This document shows, in pieces, positions 4,049 through 10,423 of a stretch of DNA of 10,423 nt. Source of the stretch: an uncultured Bacilli bacterium (lineage in GTDB: Bacteria; Bacillota_I; Bacilli_A; RF39; UBA660); NCBI GenBank assembly GCA_944363695.1, contig CALVUW010000036.1, forward strand, positions 1 through 10,423, in the 5' to 3' direction. Position numbers and translations under genes: made by a program. The notes below the pieces were generated by a model. The model ran no database searches and was not told where the DNA came from. It saw only the letters and a list, made by a program, of their open reading frames with translations. Position 1 is the first letter of the stretch, and the number at the start of each line of letters is the position of its first letter.

Positions 4049-6670
4049 ATGAAATATGTTTATGCTTTTAAAGAAGGCAATAAAGATATGCGTAACCTAC
4101 TAGGTGGTAAAGGTGCTAATCTAGCCGAAATGACCGGACTTGGTTTACCAGTTCCTAGAGGATTTACGGTAACAACAGAGGCTTGCTTAAAATACTATGA
4201 AGATCAAGAAGAATTAGGAGAAGATATTCAAAAAGAAATCTTTGAACAATTAAAAGCGTTAGAAGCAGAAACTAAGAAAACAATGGGAGATAGTAAAAAT
4301 CCATTATTAGTTTCAGTTCGTAGTGGTGCTAGAGCATCTATGCCTGGTATGATGGATACGGTATTAAATCTAGGTATGAATGATGAGGTGGCAAAAGGAT
4401 TTGCTGAAGTGACGAATAATCCGCGTTTTGTCTATGACAGTTATCGCCGCTTTATTCAGATGTTTGCAGATGTTGTCATGGGCTTTCCAAAGAGTTCTTT
4501 TGAACGTCTATTTGATAAAATTAAAGAAGAAAAGAATGTTGAATTTGATACAGATTTAACAGCTGAAGACTTGATGGAAGTCGTTGATATCTATAAACAA
4601 GAATATAAAAAGCATGCAGGAGTTGATTTTCCACAAGATCCTAAAGTTCAATTGTTAGAAGCAGTAAAAGCTGTTTTTAGAAGTTGGAATAATGATCGGG
4701 CGATTACCTATCGTCGTTTAAATAATATTCCATCTAGTTGGGGAACAGCCGTTAATGTTCAAGAGATGGTTTATGGAAATCGTGGTAATACGAGTGGTAC
4801 CGGTGTTGCTTTCACAAGAAATCCTGCTACTGGTGAGAAAAAATTATATGGTGAATATCTAATGAATGCTCAAGGTGAAGATGTAGTGGCAGGTATTAGA
4901 ACACCACAATCTATTGATACACTTAAAGATGTAATGCCAGAATGTTATGAAGAGTTTACACGAATTTGTAAAATTCTAGAAGATCATTATAAAGATATGC
5001 AAGATATGGAATTTACCATTGAAGATGGACATTTATTCATGTTACAAACAAGAAATGGTAAAAGAACAGCGCAAGCTGCGTTACAAATCGCAGTCGATTT
5101 AGTAAATGAAGGCATGATTAGTGAAGAGGAAGCTCTATTAAAAGTAGAACCAGCACAATTAGACCAATTGTTACATCCTAACTTTGACCAAGCGGCATTA
5201 AAAGCTGCTAAACCAATTGCTCAAGGGTTAGCTGCTTCACCTGGTGCTGCCACTGGTAAAATTTACTTCACAGCAGAAGATGTTATGAAAGCACATGAAG
5301 CAGGAGAAAAAGATATTCTATTAGTTCGTCTAGAGACTTCACCAGAAGATATTGAGGGTATGAACTTAGCTCATGGTATTTTGACTGTTCGTGGTGGTAT
5401 GACTTCTCATGCTGCTGTTGTAGCACGTGGTATGGGTACTTGCTGTGTATCTGGCTGTGGCGAATTAGTCATTGATGAAGAAAAGAAAACTTTAACTACC
5501 AAAGATAACCAAGTATTTAAAGAAGGCGACTATATGAGCTTAGATGGTTCAACAGGTTATGTATATGGAGAACAAATTAAAACAGTTGAACCAGAAATTA
5601 GTGGAAACTTTGAAACCTTTATGAATTGGGCAGATAAAGTTAGAACGTTACAAATTAGATGTAACGCTGATAATCCAAAAGATGCAGCGGTTGCTCGTAA
5701 ATTTGGCGCAGAAGGAATTGGTCTATGTCGGACAGAACACATGTTCTTCGATAGTGAGCGTATCTTTAACTTCCGTCGAATGATCACTGCTACAACGCAA
5801 GAAGCACGGGAAGAAGCATTAGAAAAAATTTTACCGTATCAACGTGATGACTTTGAAGGACTATTTAGAACGATGGAGGGTTATGGTGTAACCATTCGTT
5901 TCCTTGATCCACCACTACATGAATTCTTACCTCATACGGATGAAGAAATTAAACCATTAGCGGAAAGTCTAGGTATGACCTTTGAAGCTTTAAAAGAAAG
6001 AGTAGAGTCTTTAAAGGAATTCAACCCAATGATGGGACATCGTGGTTGTCGTTTGGCAGTAACTTACCCAGAAATTGCTAAAATGCAAACACGTGCTGTT
6101 ATTGAAGCAGCCTTAAAAGTTAAAGAAGATGGTATCGATATTGTACCAGAGATTATGATTCCATTAGTAGGTGATGAAAAGGAATTAGCTTTTGTTAAAA
6201 AAATTGTTACAACAACTGCTGATCAAATTATTGCGGAAAACAATAGCGATTTAACGTACAAAGTTGGAACAATGATTGAAATACCACGTGCCGCTTTAAC
6301 GGCTGATGAAATTGCCAAAGAAGCAGAATTCTTCTCATTTGGAACCAATGATTTAACACAAATGACTTATGGTTTCTCACGAGATGATGCTGCCAAATTC
6401 TTAAAAGATTATTATGATAAAAACATATTTGAACAAGATCCTTTCGCAACCCTTGACCAAAAAGGTGTTGGTAAATTAATGAAAATGGCTGTAGAGCTAG
6501 GTAGAGAAACTAGACCAGATATTAAACTTGGTATCTGTGGAGAACATGGTGGAGATCCAGCAACTATTGAATTCTGTGATAAAATTGGTTTGACCTATGT
6601 TTCTTGTAGTCCATACCGTGTACCGGTTGCCCGTCTAGCTGCTGCAAGAGCTAAATTAATTAATAATTAA
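4049..6670 (+). CDS. ppdK: Pyruvate, phosphate dikinase
   Basis: This 873-residue enzyme interconverts pyruvate, ATP and phosphate with phosphoenolpyruvate, AMP and pyrophosphate in the cytoplasm, and in anaerobic Bacillota it often replaces or complements pyruvate kinase. It is full length for the bacterial family (about 870-880). The N-terminal ATP-grasp domain shows GGKGANLAEM (19-28) and SVRSGARASMPGMMDT (89-104). The swivelling phosphohistidine domain carries GGMTSHAAVVARG with His454 as the phosphocarrier. The C-terminal TIM barrel carries GIGLCRTEH (556-564), FGTNDLTQ (764-771) and GICGEHGGDP with Cys830, the general acid. All key residues are intact. The ATG at 4049 follows AAAGGAAG by eight bases and gives the usual KYVYAF start; ATGs at 4041 and 4044 are out of frame. 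It has its own promoter and terminator and no dikinase regulatory protein gene beside it. Codon use (mostly ATT/ATC for Ile) looks like host DNA. Confidence 0.98.
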   Translation: MKYVYAFKEGNKDMRNLLGGKGANLAEMTGLGLPVPRGFTVTTEACLKYYEDQEELGEDIQKEIFEQLKALEAETKKTMGDSKNPLLVSVRSGARASMPGMMDTVLNLGMNDEVAKGFAEVTNNPRFVYDSYRRFIQMFADVVMGFPKSSFERLFDKIKEEKNVEFDTDLTAEDLMEVVDIYKQEYKKHAGVDFPQDPKVQLLEAVKAVFRSWNNDRAITYRRLNNIPSSWGTAVNVQEMVYGNRGNTSGTGVAFTRNPATGEKKLYGEYLMNAQGEDVVAGIRTPQSIDTLKDVMPECYEEFTRICKILEDHYKDMQDMEFTIEDGHLFMLQTRNGKRTAQAALQIAVDLVNEGMISEEEALLKVEPAQLDQLLHPNFDQAALKAAKPIAQGLAASPGAATGKIYFTAEDVMKAHEAGEKDILLVRLETSPEDIEGMNLAHGILTVRGGMTSHAAVVARGMGTCCVSGCGELVIDEEKKTLTTKDNQVFKEGDYMSLDGSTGYVYGEQIKTVEPEISGNFETFMNWADKVRTLQIRCNADNPKDAAVARKFGAEGIGLCRTEHMFFDSERIFNFRRMITATTQEAREEALEKILPYQRDDFEGLFRTMEGYGVTIRFLDPPLHEFLPHTDEEIKPLAESLGMTFEALKERVESLKEFNPMMGHRGCRLAVTYPEIAKMQTRAVIEAALKVKEDGIDIVPEIMIPLVGDEKELAFVKKIVTTTADQIIAENNSDLTYKVGTMIEIPRAALTADEIAKEAEFFSFGTNDLTQMTYGFSRDDAAKFLKDYYDKNIFEQDPFATLDQKGVGKLMKMAVELGRETRPDIKLGICGEHGGDPATIEFCDKIGLTYVSCSPYRVPVARLAAARAKLINN

Positions 6671-6676
6671 TCTAAT

Positions 6677-6705
6677 AGACTGAGTTGATTACTCGGTCTT
6701 TTTTT
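6677..6705 (+). terminator. Rho-independent terminator after ppdK
   Basis: AGACTGAGT (6677-6685) pairs with ACTCGGTCT (6691-6699) over nine positions with one G-U, around a five-base loop, followed by a run of T. This is the most GC-rich terminator in the window. Confidence 0.9.
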
Positions 6706-6738
6706 CTTATCTAAAATTTGTTTTGAGGATAGATTAAA

Positions 6739-6770
6739 TGACAAGCTTGCTGTCAATTTTTTCTTTTTTT
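6739..6770 (+). terminator. Possible second hairpin with T-runs
   Basis: TGACA (6739-6743) pairs with TGTCA (6751-6755) around AGCTTGC, and two T-runs follow. The stem is only five bases, so it may be a backup terminator or an operator-like palindrome upstream of the next promoter. Confidence 0.35.
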
Positions 6771-6791
6771 GATAAGTAAAAACGATTTACG

Positions 6792-6800
6792 TGGTATAAT
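6792..6800 (+). promoter_or_regulatory. Extended -10 promoter of the surface-glycan cluster
   Basis: TGGTATAAT is a perfect extended -10 element. TTGATA at 6769-6774 lies 20 bases upstream, too far for an ideal -35. The leader would be about 28 bases and contains GGAGTG (6823-6828) six bases before the ATG at 6835. Confidence 0.6.
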
Positions 6801-6834
6801 CAGTAGAGCAGAGCTATTAGATGGAGTGATATAG

Positions 6835-7617
6835 ATGAGCAAGCAGAAAAAAAATAATGTGAAAAAGTTTGCTAACAATAAAGTAAACACAACTAGAACA
6901 AACCGAAACAAGCGAAAATATGTAACAGTTAATAAAAAGAAGTCTTATTCTCCTCTTTTTTTGTTTATCTTTTTTTTGAGTATTTTGGGAAATGTTTTTT
7001 TAGTAGGCCATTATATTACCTTTGATCATAACAAAGTCAAAATAGAAACGAAAGAGGTAATAAAGCCTAGTCCTAATTATCTATTTTTAGGTGATTCTAT
7101 TACTGATTTTTATGATTTAGAAAAGTATTTTCCCGATGAACCTGTAGTAAATAGTGGCTATAGTGGAAATCAGACAACGGATATTTTAGATGATATGCAA
7201 AAGAGGGTATATCAATATAATCCTAGTAAAGTTTTCTTATTGATCGGTACCAATGATTTGCAAATGGAACGAAGTGTTGACGAAATTGTTGATTATATTA
7301 AAAAGATTATTGAAGGTATTCGTAAAAATAGACCAGAAGCAGAAATTTATATAGAAAGTATTTATCCAATTAATAATACTGATGCGGATAAAATTGATCA
7401 TGAAATGGTAGGTAGAAGAAATAATGAAGATATTCAAGAGATTAATCAAAAATTAAAAGACTATTGTGAGGAGAATAAGCTAGAATATATTGACTTATAT
7501 ACATTATTAGTAGATGATGATGGTAATCGATCAGAAAATTATACAAAAGATGGACTCCACATGTCTGAAGAAGGCTATGAAGCTATTACGGATAAGCTAC
7601 ATGAATATATTGATTAA
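6835..7617 (+). CDS. Membrane-anchored SGNH/GDSL-family hydrolase or acyltransferase
   Basis: The 260-residue protein has a basic cytoplasmic tail (residues 1-37), one hydrophobic membrane segment (about 40-60) and an extracellular SGNH domain. The SGNH blocks are complete: GDSIT with Ser88, the glycine of NSGYSG (108), GTND with Asn140, and DGLH with Asp239 and His242 as the rest of the catalytic triad. SGNH enzymes cleave or move acyl groups on esters, including O-acetyl groups on cell-wall sugars. There is no cleavable signal peptide pattern, so it should remain tethered. It stands 78 bases ahead of an acyltransferase-3 gene. In OatA-type enzymes those two domains are fused, so these two genes may be a split version in which the acyltransferase passes the acyl group across the membrane and this protein places it on a glycan. 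It could equally be a surface esterase. Substrate unknown. Confidence 0.85.
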   Translation: MSKQKKNNVKKFANNKVNTTRTNRNKRKYVTVNKKKSYSPLFLFIFFLSILGNVFLVGHYITFDHNKVKIETKEVIKPSPNYLFLGDSITDFYDLEKYFPDEPVVNSGYSGNQTTDILDDMQKRVYQYNPSKVFLLIGTNDLQMERSVDEIVDYIKKIIEGIRKNRPEAEIYIESIYPINNTDADKIDHEMVGRRNNEDIQEINQKLKDYCEENKLEYIDLYTLLVDDDGNRSENYTKDGLHMSEEGYEAITDKLHEYID

Positions 7618-7641
7618 TTGATTTTCTATCATAAAAATATG

Positions 7642-7670
7642 TTGAAACCCCAATGAATAATATGTTATAT
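7642..7670 (+). promoter_or_regulatory. Possible internal promoter before the acyltransferase gene
   Basis: TTGAAA (7642-7647) and TTATAT (7665-7670) are 17 bases apart. No terminator precedes it, so the gene may be read both from here and from the upstream promoter. AT-rich DNA makes such matches common. Confidence 0.4.
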
Positions 7671-7695
7671 TTTTATTATAGGGTGGGGACGGAAA

Positions 7696-8811
7696 ATGAA
7701 AGAAGTTCAAACAAGAAAATCCAATTTTGAATTGATGCGTATTATTTCTATGTTTTTTATAGTATTTTGGCATGTGTTGCTGCATACCAACATTATTCAC
7801 AATGCAACGGGTACTTTGCAGTATTTATCTACTTTTATATATATACTTATTAGTATTCATGTCAATTCTTTTGTGTTAGTTACAGGATATTTTCAGTACA
7901 ATAAAAAAATGAAAATTAGAAAAATTCTTAATTTGATGGGTCAGGTATGGTTTTATAATATTCTGTTCGTTGTTTTGACATTGGTAATTGGATTTATGAC
8001 ACTCAGCCGTCTTGAAATTATTCAAAGTACCTCTTTTTTGAATATGGGAGGATATTGGTTTGTTAATAGCTATATAGCTCTATACTTATTGACACCGCTA
8101 TTAAATATTTTTGTTGAAAAGGCTAGTCAAAAAGAACATAAAATGATCTTAGCCATTTTATTTATTATTTTTTCTGTTGTTGCCGTGTTAACCAAGCAAC
8201 AAACAATTACTAATGATGGTCGCACTGTTATTGCTTTTATCTTTTTATATTTGATTGGGGCCTACTTAGGAAAGTATCCGATTCAAAAAAGCTATCATTT
8301 TAGAAATAATTCTAAAAATAAAAACCAATTAATTTTCTTAAGTTTCTTTTTCTTTTTTGGAATTTTAAATTTTATATGTTATTATTTTGGCAATACTTTA
8401 TTGACATCTTCTAATACAGTGATTCGTGATTTAGGAAGTACCTTTGTGAGTAGTGTTGATAATTTTTCTTCACCAATCTTAATTATACAAAGTGTTTGTT
8501 ATGTACTATTTTTTGAAACTTTAACCATTAAAAGTCGCTTTATTAATAAGTTTAGTGTGCTAACGCTTGGAATTTATTTAGTCCATGAAAATAAATATGT
8601 TTGTAGTTATATTTATTTGCGTTTCTTTGAACCGATTACTAGCACAACTAATAGTAGTATTTTAGTTAAATTATTTTTAATAGCCATTGTAATGTTTTTA
8701 ATTAGTGCTATAATAGAATGGATCAGGCATACTTTGGCTAAGTTATGTTCTAGACTATCTGTCATTAAGAAATTAAATAAGAAAATTACTAATTATATTC
8801 GTGATTTTTGA
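7696..8811 (+). CDS. Acyltransferase-3 family membrane protein
   Basis: The 371-residue protein has roughly ten hydrophobic segments and the typical opening of acyltransferase family 3: SNFELMRIISMFFIVFWH (residues 9-26), with Arg15 and His26 matching conserved residues of the family. GYWFVNSYIALYLLTPLLN (119-137) and GIYLVHEN (292-299) are further family blocks. Such proteins carry acyl groups, usually acetyl from acetyl-CoA, across the membrane for O-acylation of peptidoglycan, teichoic acids, capsules or other surface glycans. There is no fused SGNH domain, but a separate SGNH protein is encoded just upstream. The ATG at 7696 follows a G-rich tract (GGTGGGGACGG, 7682-7692). A DUF2142 gene follows after 48 bases, so an operon is likely. 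The substrate cannot be read from the sequence. Confidence 0.88.
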   Translation: MKEVQTRKSNFELMRIISMFFIVFWHVLLHTNIIHNATGTLQYLSTFIYILISIHVNSFVLVTGYFQYNKKMKIRKILNLMGQVWFYNILFVVLTLVIGFMTLSRLEIIQSTSFLNMGGYWFVNSYIALYLLTPLLNIFVEKASQKEHKMILAILFIIFSVVAVLTKQQTITNDGRTVIAFIFLYLIGAYLGKYPIQKSYHFRNNSKNKNQLIFLSFFFFFGILNFICYYFGNTLLTSSNTVIRDLGSTFVSSVDNFSSPILIIQSVCYVLFFETLTIKSRFINKFSVLTLGIYLVHENKYVCSYIYLRFFEPITSTTNSSILVKLFLIAIVMFLISAIIEWIRHTLAKLCSRLSVIKKLNKKITNYIRDF

Positions 8812-8851
8812 TATAATTAAAGTATTAAGTTTTATAATAAGAAAGGATGAC

Positions 8852-8863
8852 ATGTTCAGATGA
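8852..8863 (+). other. Three-codon upstream ORF coupled to the next gene
   Basis: ATG-TTC-AGA-TGA lies just after AAAGGA (8842-8847), and its stop overlaps the start of the DUF2142 gene as ATGA. The spacing from AAAGGA is short for this ATG (4 bases) and long for the next (12 bases), so ribosomes could use either and restart. It may be coincidental. Confidence 0.3.
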
Positions 8864-10380
8864 AACAAAAAAAATTAAAAGAAAAACCAAAAGATTTACA
8901 GTTTTTAATTATTTATGGGATATCAGCTATTTTTAGTTTAATTTATTTGGTACAGAGATCTTCTTCAAAAGGTTTATTATTCATGAGTGTTTTTGCTATT
9001 GTAGTACTTGGAATCGAAACGCTTTTCTTCTTCTTTTTGAAACGACAATTTCAAAACCAAAAGACATTAGAAAAAATATATCTTCCTATTGCTATTTTCT
9101 TTGGTATTTTATATTTGTTTGCTTTTCCACTTTCTCAACTTCCTGATGAGAGAGCAGATTATCTACGAGCTTTAGAAGTGGCTAATTTTCATGCAACTTC
9201 TGTTCGGAAAGATACTGCAGTGGGTAGAGAGTTTTCAACTAATATTAAGAAAGTATATGAATCTGAAAACTATAACGACATGATAGAAAATAGTGGCCTA
9301 ACTTTAAATAAAGAAACGGATTTTTTAACTTTTGCTAATAAATCATTATATGCTTTTGTTTGCTATCTTCCCCAAGCCTTTGGTGTAGGGGTAAGTGCTG
9401 CTTTAGGCGCTCCTATTGTTTTACAAAGTTTATTTGGCAAAATATGCAATTATGCCTTGTTTGTATTACTAGTATTTTTATCGATAAAATATATTCCGTC
9501 GAAAAAATTGTTGGTTTTCTTTATTGCCTTATTACCGATGACTATGCAAGAGGCAGTGTCTTTATCACCAGATGCAATGACAATTGGAACTTCCATTGCC
9601 TTAGTTTCATTTATTCTTTATTTTAGAGCTGGTACGAAAGAAAAATTACAAAAGAAACACTTTATCGCTTTGAGTGCTTTGGCAGTTGCCTTATCCCTTT
9701 GTAAGATTGTTTATTTACCATTATGCTTTTTAATTTTCTTAATTCCAACGGAACGTTTTCGCTCTAAAAAACAAAAGTATCTTTATTGTTGTCTTTTAAG
9801 TTTGGCTGTGATTATTTTAAATTTAACCTGGCTAAAGATATCATCACAATATTTGATTGCTTTTGAAGGAAAATCAAATTCAAGTTTACAATTACAATAT
9901 ATCTTACATAATCCACTTCGTTATATCATCACAATATTTGCAACCATTGATTCTTTCTCTATTGCTTACTTAGAACAGTTAGTTGGTCATTCATTAGGTA
10001 AATTTAATGTTTCCACCTCCTCTGTAATGGCTATCGCAGCTCTTGTCATTTTAGGTTATTTGATTGTAAAACATTACAAAGGTAAAGATAAAGAAAAGGA
10101 AGCCATCTTTAATTGGAAAGAGAAAATATATATTATTCTGATGACATTAGCGACAGTAGGATTAATGTTTACGAGTCTTTATATGCAGTGGACAGCAGTT
10201 TATAGTGATACGATTGATGGTATTCAAGGACGTTATTTTATACCACTATTATTAGTGATTGCTATGCTTTGGATGAGTAAAAAAGAAACGACTTCACCAG
10301 AGGAGAAGAATGGTATTGTTACTTTTTCAGTTATTACCAATGTCATGGCTTTGATTGCGGTTTTTGTAACATTCATTTAA
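8860..10380 (+). CDS. DUF2142 family polytopic membrane protein
   Basis: The 506-residue protein has about a dozen hydrophobic segments, the first three near residues 14-31, 38-61 and 73-92. An extracytoplasmic loop begins with LPDERADYLRALEVANF (94-110), a variant of the acidic P-D-E-x-x-H motif that marks DUF2142 and resembles the first-loop acidic motif of GT-C glycosyltransferases. The usual histidine appears to be Asp100 here. A second hydrophobic block includes LLPMTMQEAVSLSPDAM (about 224-240), also typical. A short charged segment (KGKDKEKEA) separates the last membrane segments. DUF2142 proteins are commonly found with surface polysaccharide genes and are presumed lipid-linked sugar transferases, but a proven activity is not known to me. 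The ribosome binding site AAAGGA is 12 bases from the ATG, with a tiny ORF between. The next gene starts 13 bases after the stop, so these are co-transcribed. Confidence 0.82.
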   Translation: MKQKKLKEKPKDLQFLIIYGISAIFSLIYLVQRSSSKGLLFMSVFAIVVLGIETLFFFFLKRQFQNQKTLEKIYLPIAIFFGILYLFAFPLSQLPDERADYLRALEVANFHATSVRKDTAVGREFSTNIKKVYESENYNDMIENSGLTLNKETDFLTFANKSLYAFVCYLPQAFGVGVSAALGAPIVLQSLFGKICNYALFVLLVFLSIKYIPSKKLLVFFIALLPMTMQEAVSLSPDAMTIGTSIALVSFILYFRAGTKEKLQKKHFIALSALAVALSLCKIVYLPLCFLIFLIPTERFRSKKQKYLYCCLLSLAVIILNLTWLKISSQYLIAFEGKSNSSLQLQYILHNPLRYIITIFATIDSFSIAYLEQLVGHSLGKFNVSTSSVMAIAALVILGYLIVKHYKGKDKEKEAIFNWKEKIYIILMTLATVGLMFTSLYMQWTAVYSDTIDGIQGRYFIPLLLVIAMLWMSKKETTSPEEKNGIVTFSVITNVMALIAVFVTFI

Positions 10381-10393
10381 AAAGGAGCAACAG

Positions 10394-10423
10394 ATGAAAA
10401 AAAGTGTGGTTCTTTGGTTAGGG
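10394..10423 (+). CDS. Start of a further gene, cut by the window end
   Basis: AAAGGAG at 10381-10386 region precedes an ATG that opens a frame of ten codons, MKKSVVLWLG, running off the window. The basic start followed by hydrophobic residues could be a signal peptide or first membrane segment. The 13-base gap places it in the same operon as the DUF2142 gene. The product cannot be identified. Confidence 0.7.
   Translation, partial: MKKSVVLWLG

Noticed and set aside
5557..5787. Reverse-strand reading frame within ppdK
   Set aside because: It is opposite conserved dikinase coding sequence, a by-product of codon bias; the same holds for the frame at 6228-6449.
7237..7449. Reverse-strand frame within the SGNH gene
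   Set aside because: It is opposite the GTND-containing region and has low-complexity Ile/Asn content without gene signals.
9360..9626. Alternative + frame inside the DUF2142 gene
   Set aside because: It lies fully within a strongly supported membrane-protein gene and has cysteine-rich random composition and no start signals.
1..10423. CRISPR arrays, tRNA/rRNA genes, insertion sequences
   Set aside because: I saw no spaced direct repeats, no tRNA cloverleaf pattern, no rRNA and no transposase with terminal inverted repeats.

Overview
The window is AT-rich DNA with Gram-positive style signals: strong AGGAGG-like ribosome binding sites, TTGACA/TATAAT promoters, short intergenic gaps and stem-plus-T-run terminators. 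All recognisable genes lie on the + strand. Together with a glycolytic-type pyruvate phosphate dikinase and separate SGNH and acyltransferase-3 surface genes, this suggests a low-GC member of the Bacillota (Bacilli, Erysipelotrichia or Clostridia). I cannot name the genus. All tryptophans in the recognised genes are TGG and several genes end at TGA, so the standard bacterial code fits.

Positions 1-497 hold two small overlapping genes of unknown function. They are very AT-rich and use the ATA isoleucine codon far more than the pyruvate phosphate dikinase gene, so they may be the edge of a mobile element. A mostly silent stretch follows (498-940).

Positions 886-3561 form a compact accessory block that looks like defence or toxin DNA. 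A DUF262 protein (GmrS-like, without an HNH domain) overlaps a small HEPN protein with an intact R-x4-H motif, and the pair ends at a clear terminator. Directly abutting that terminator is a near-consensus promoter driving a nucleotidyltransferase of the AbiEii/AbiGii toxin family, with no AbiEi-type partner in the window. This gene ends in a nested stem terminator that overlaps its own coding end. A short self-contained transcription unit (about 3623-3970) then carries a promoter, a 5' hairpin, two overlapping tiny ORFs and a terminator. I recognise nothing in it.

Positions 3989-6705 hold a complete pyruvate phosphate dikinase gene (873 codons) as its own unit with promoter and terminator. 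It is core metabolism and probably marks where the accessory block ends.

Positions 6792-10423 hold a cell-surface cluster: a membrane-anchored SGNH hydrolase, an acyltransferase-3 membrane protein, a DUF2142 polytopic membrane protein and the first ten codons of another gene. The first two together resemble the two halves of OatA-type O-acetyltransferases split into separate genes. The likely theme is assembly and O-acylation of a surface glycan, by inference.

The most interesting parts are the DUF262-HEPN pair beside a lone AbiEii-type nucleotidyltransferase, and the unexplained small-ORF transcript with its 5' hairpin.
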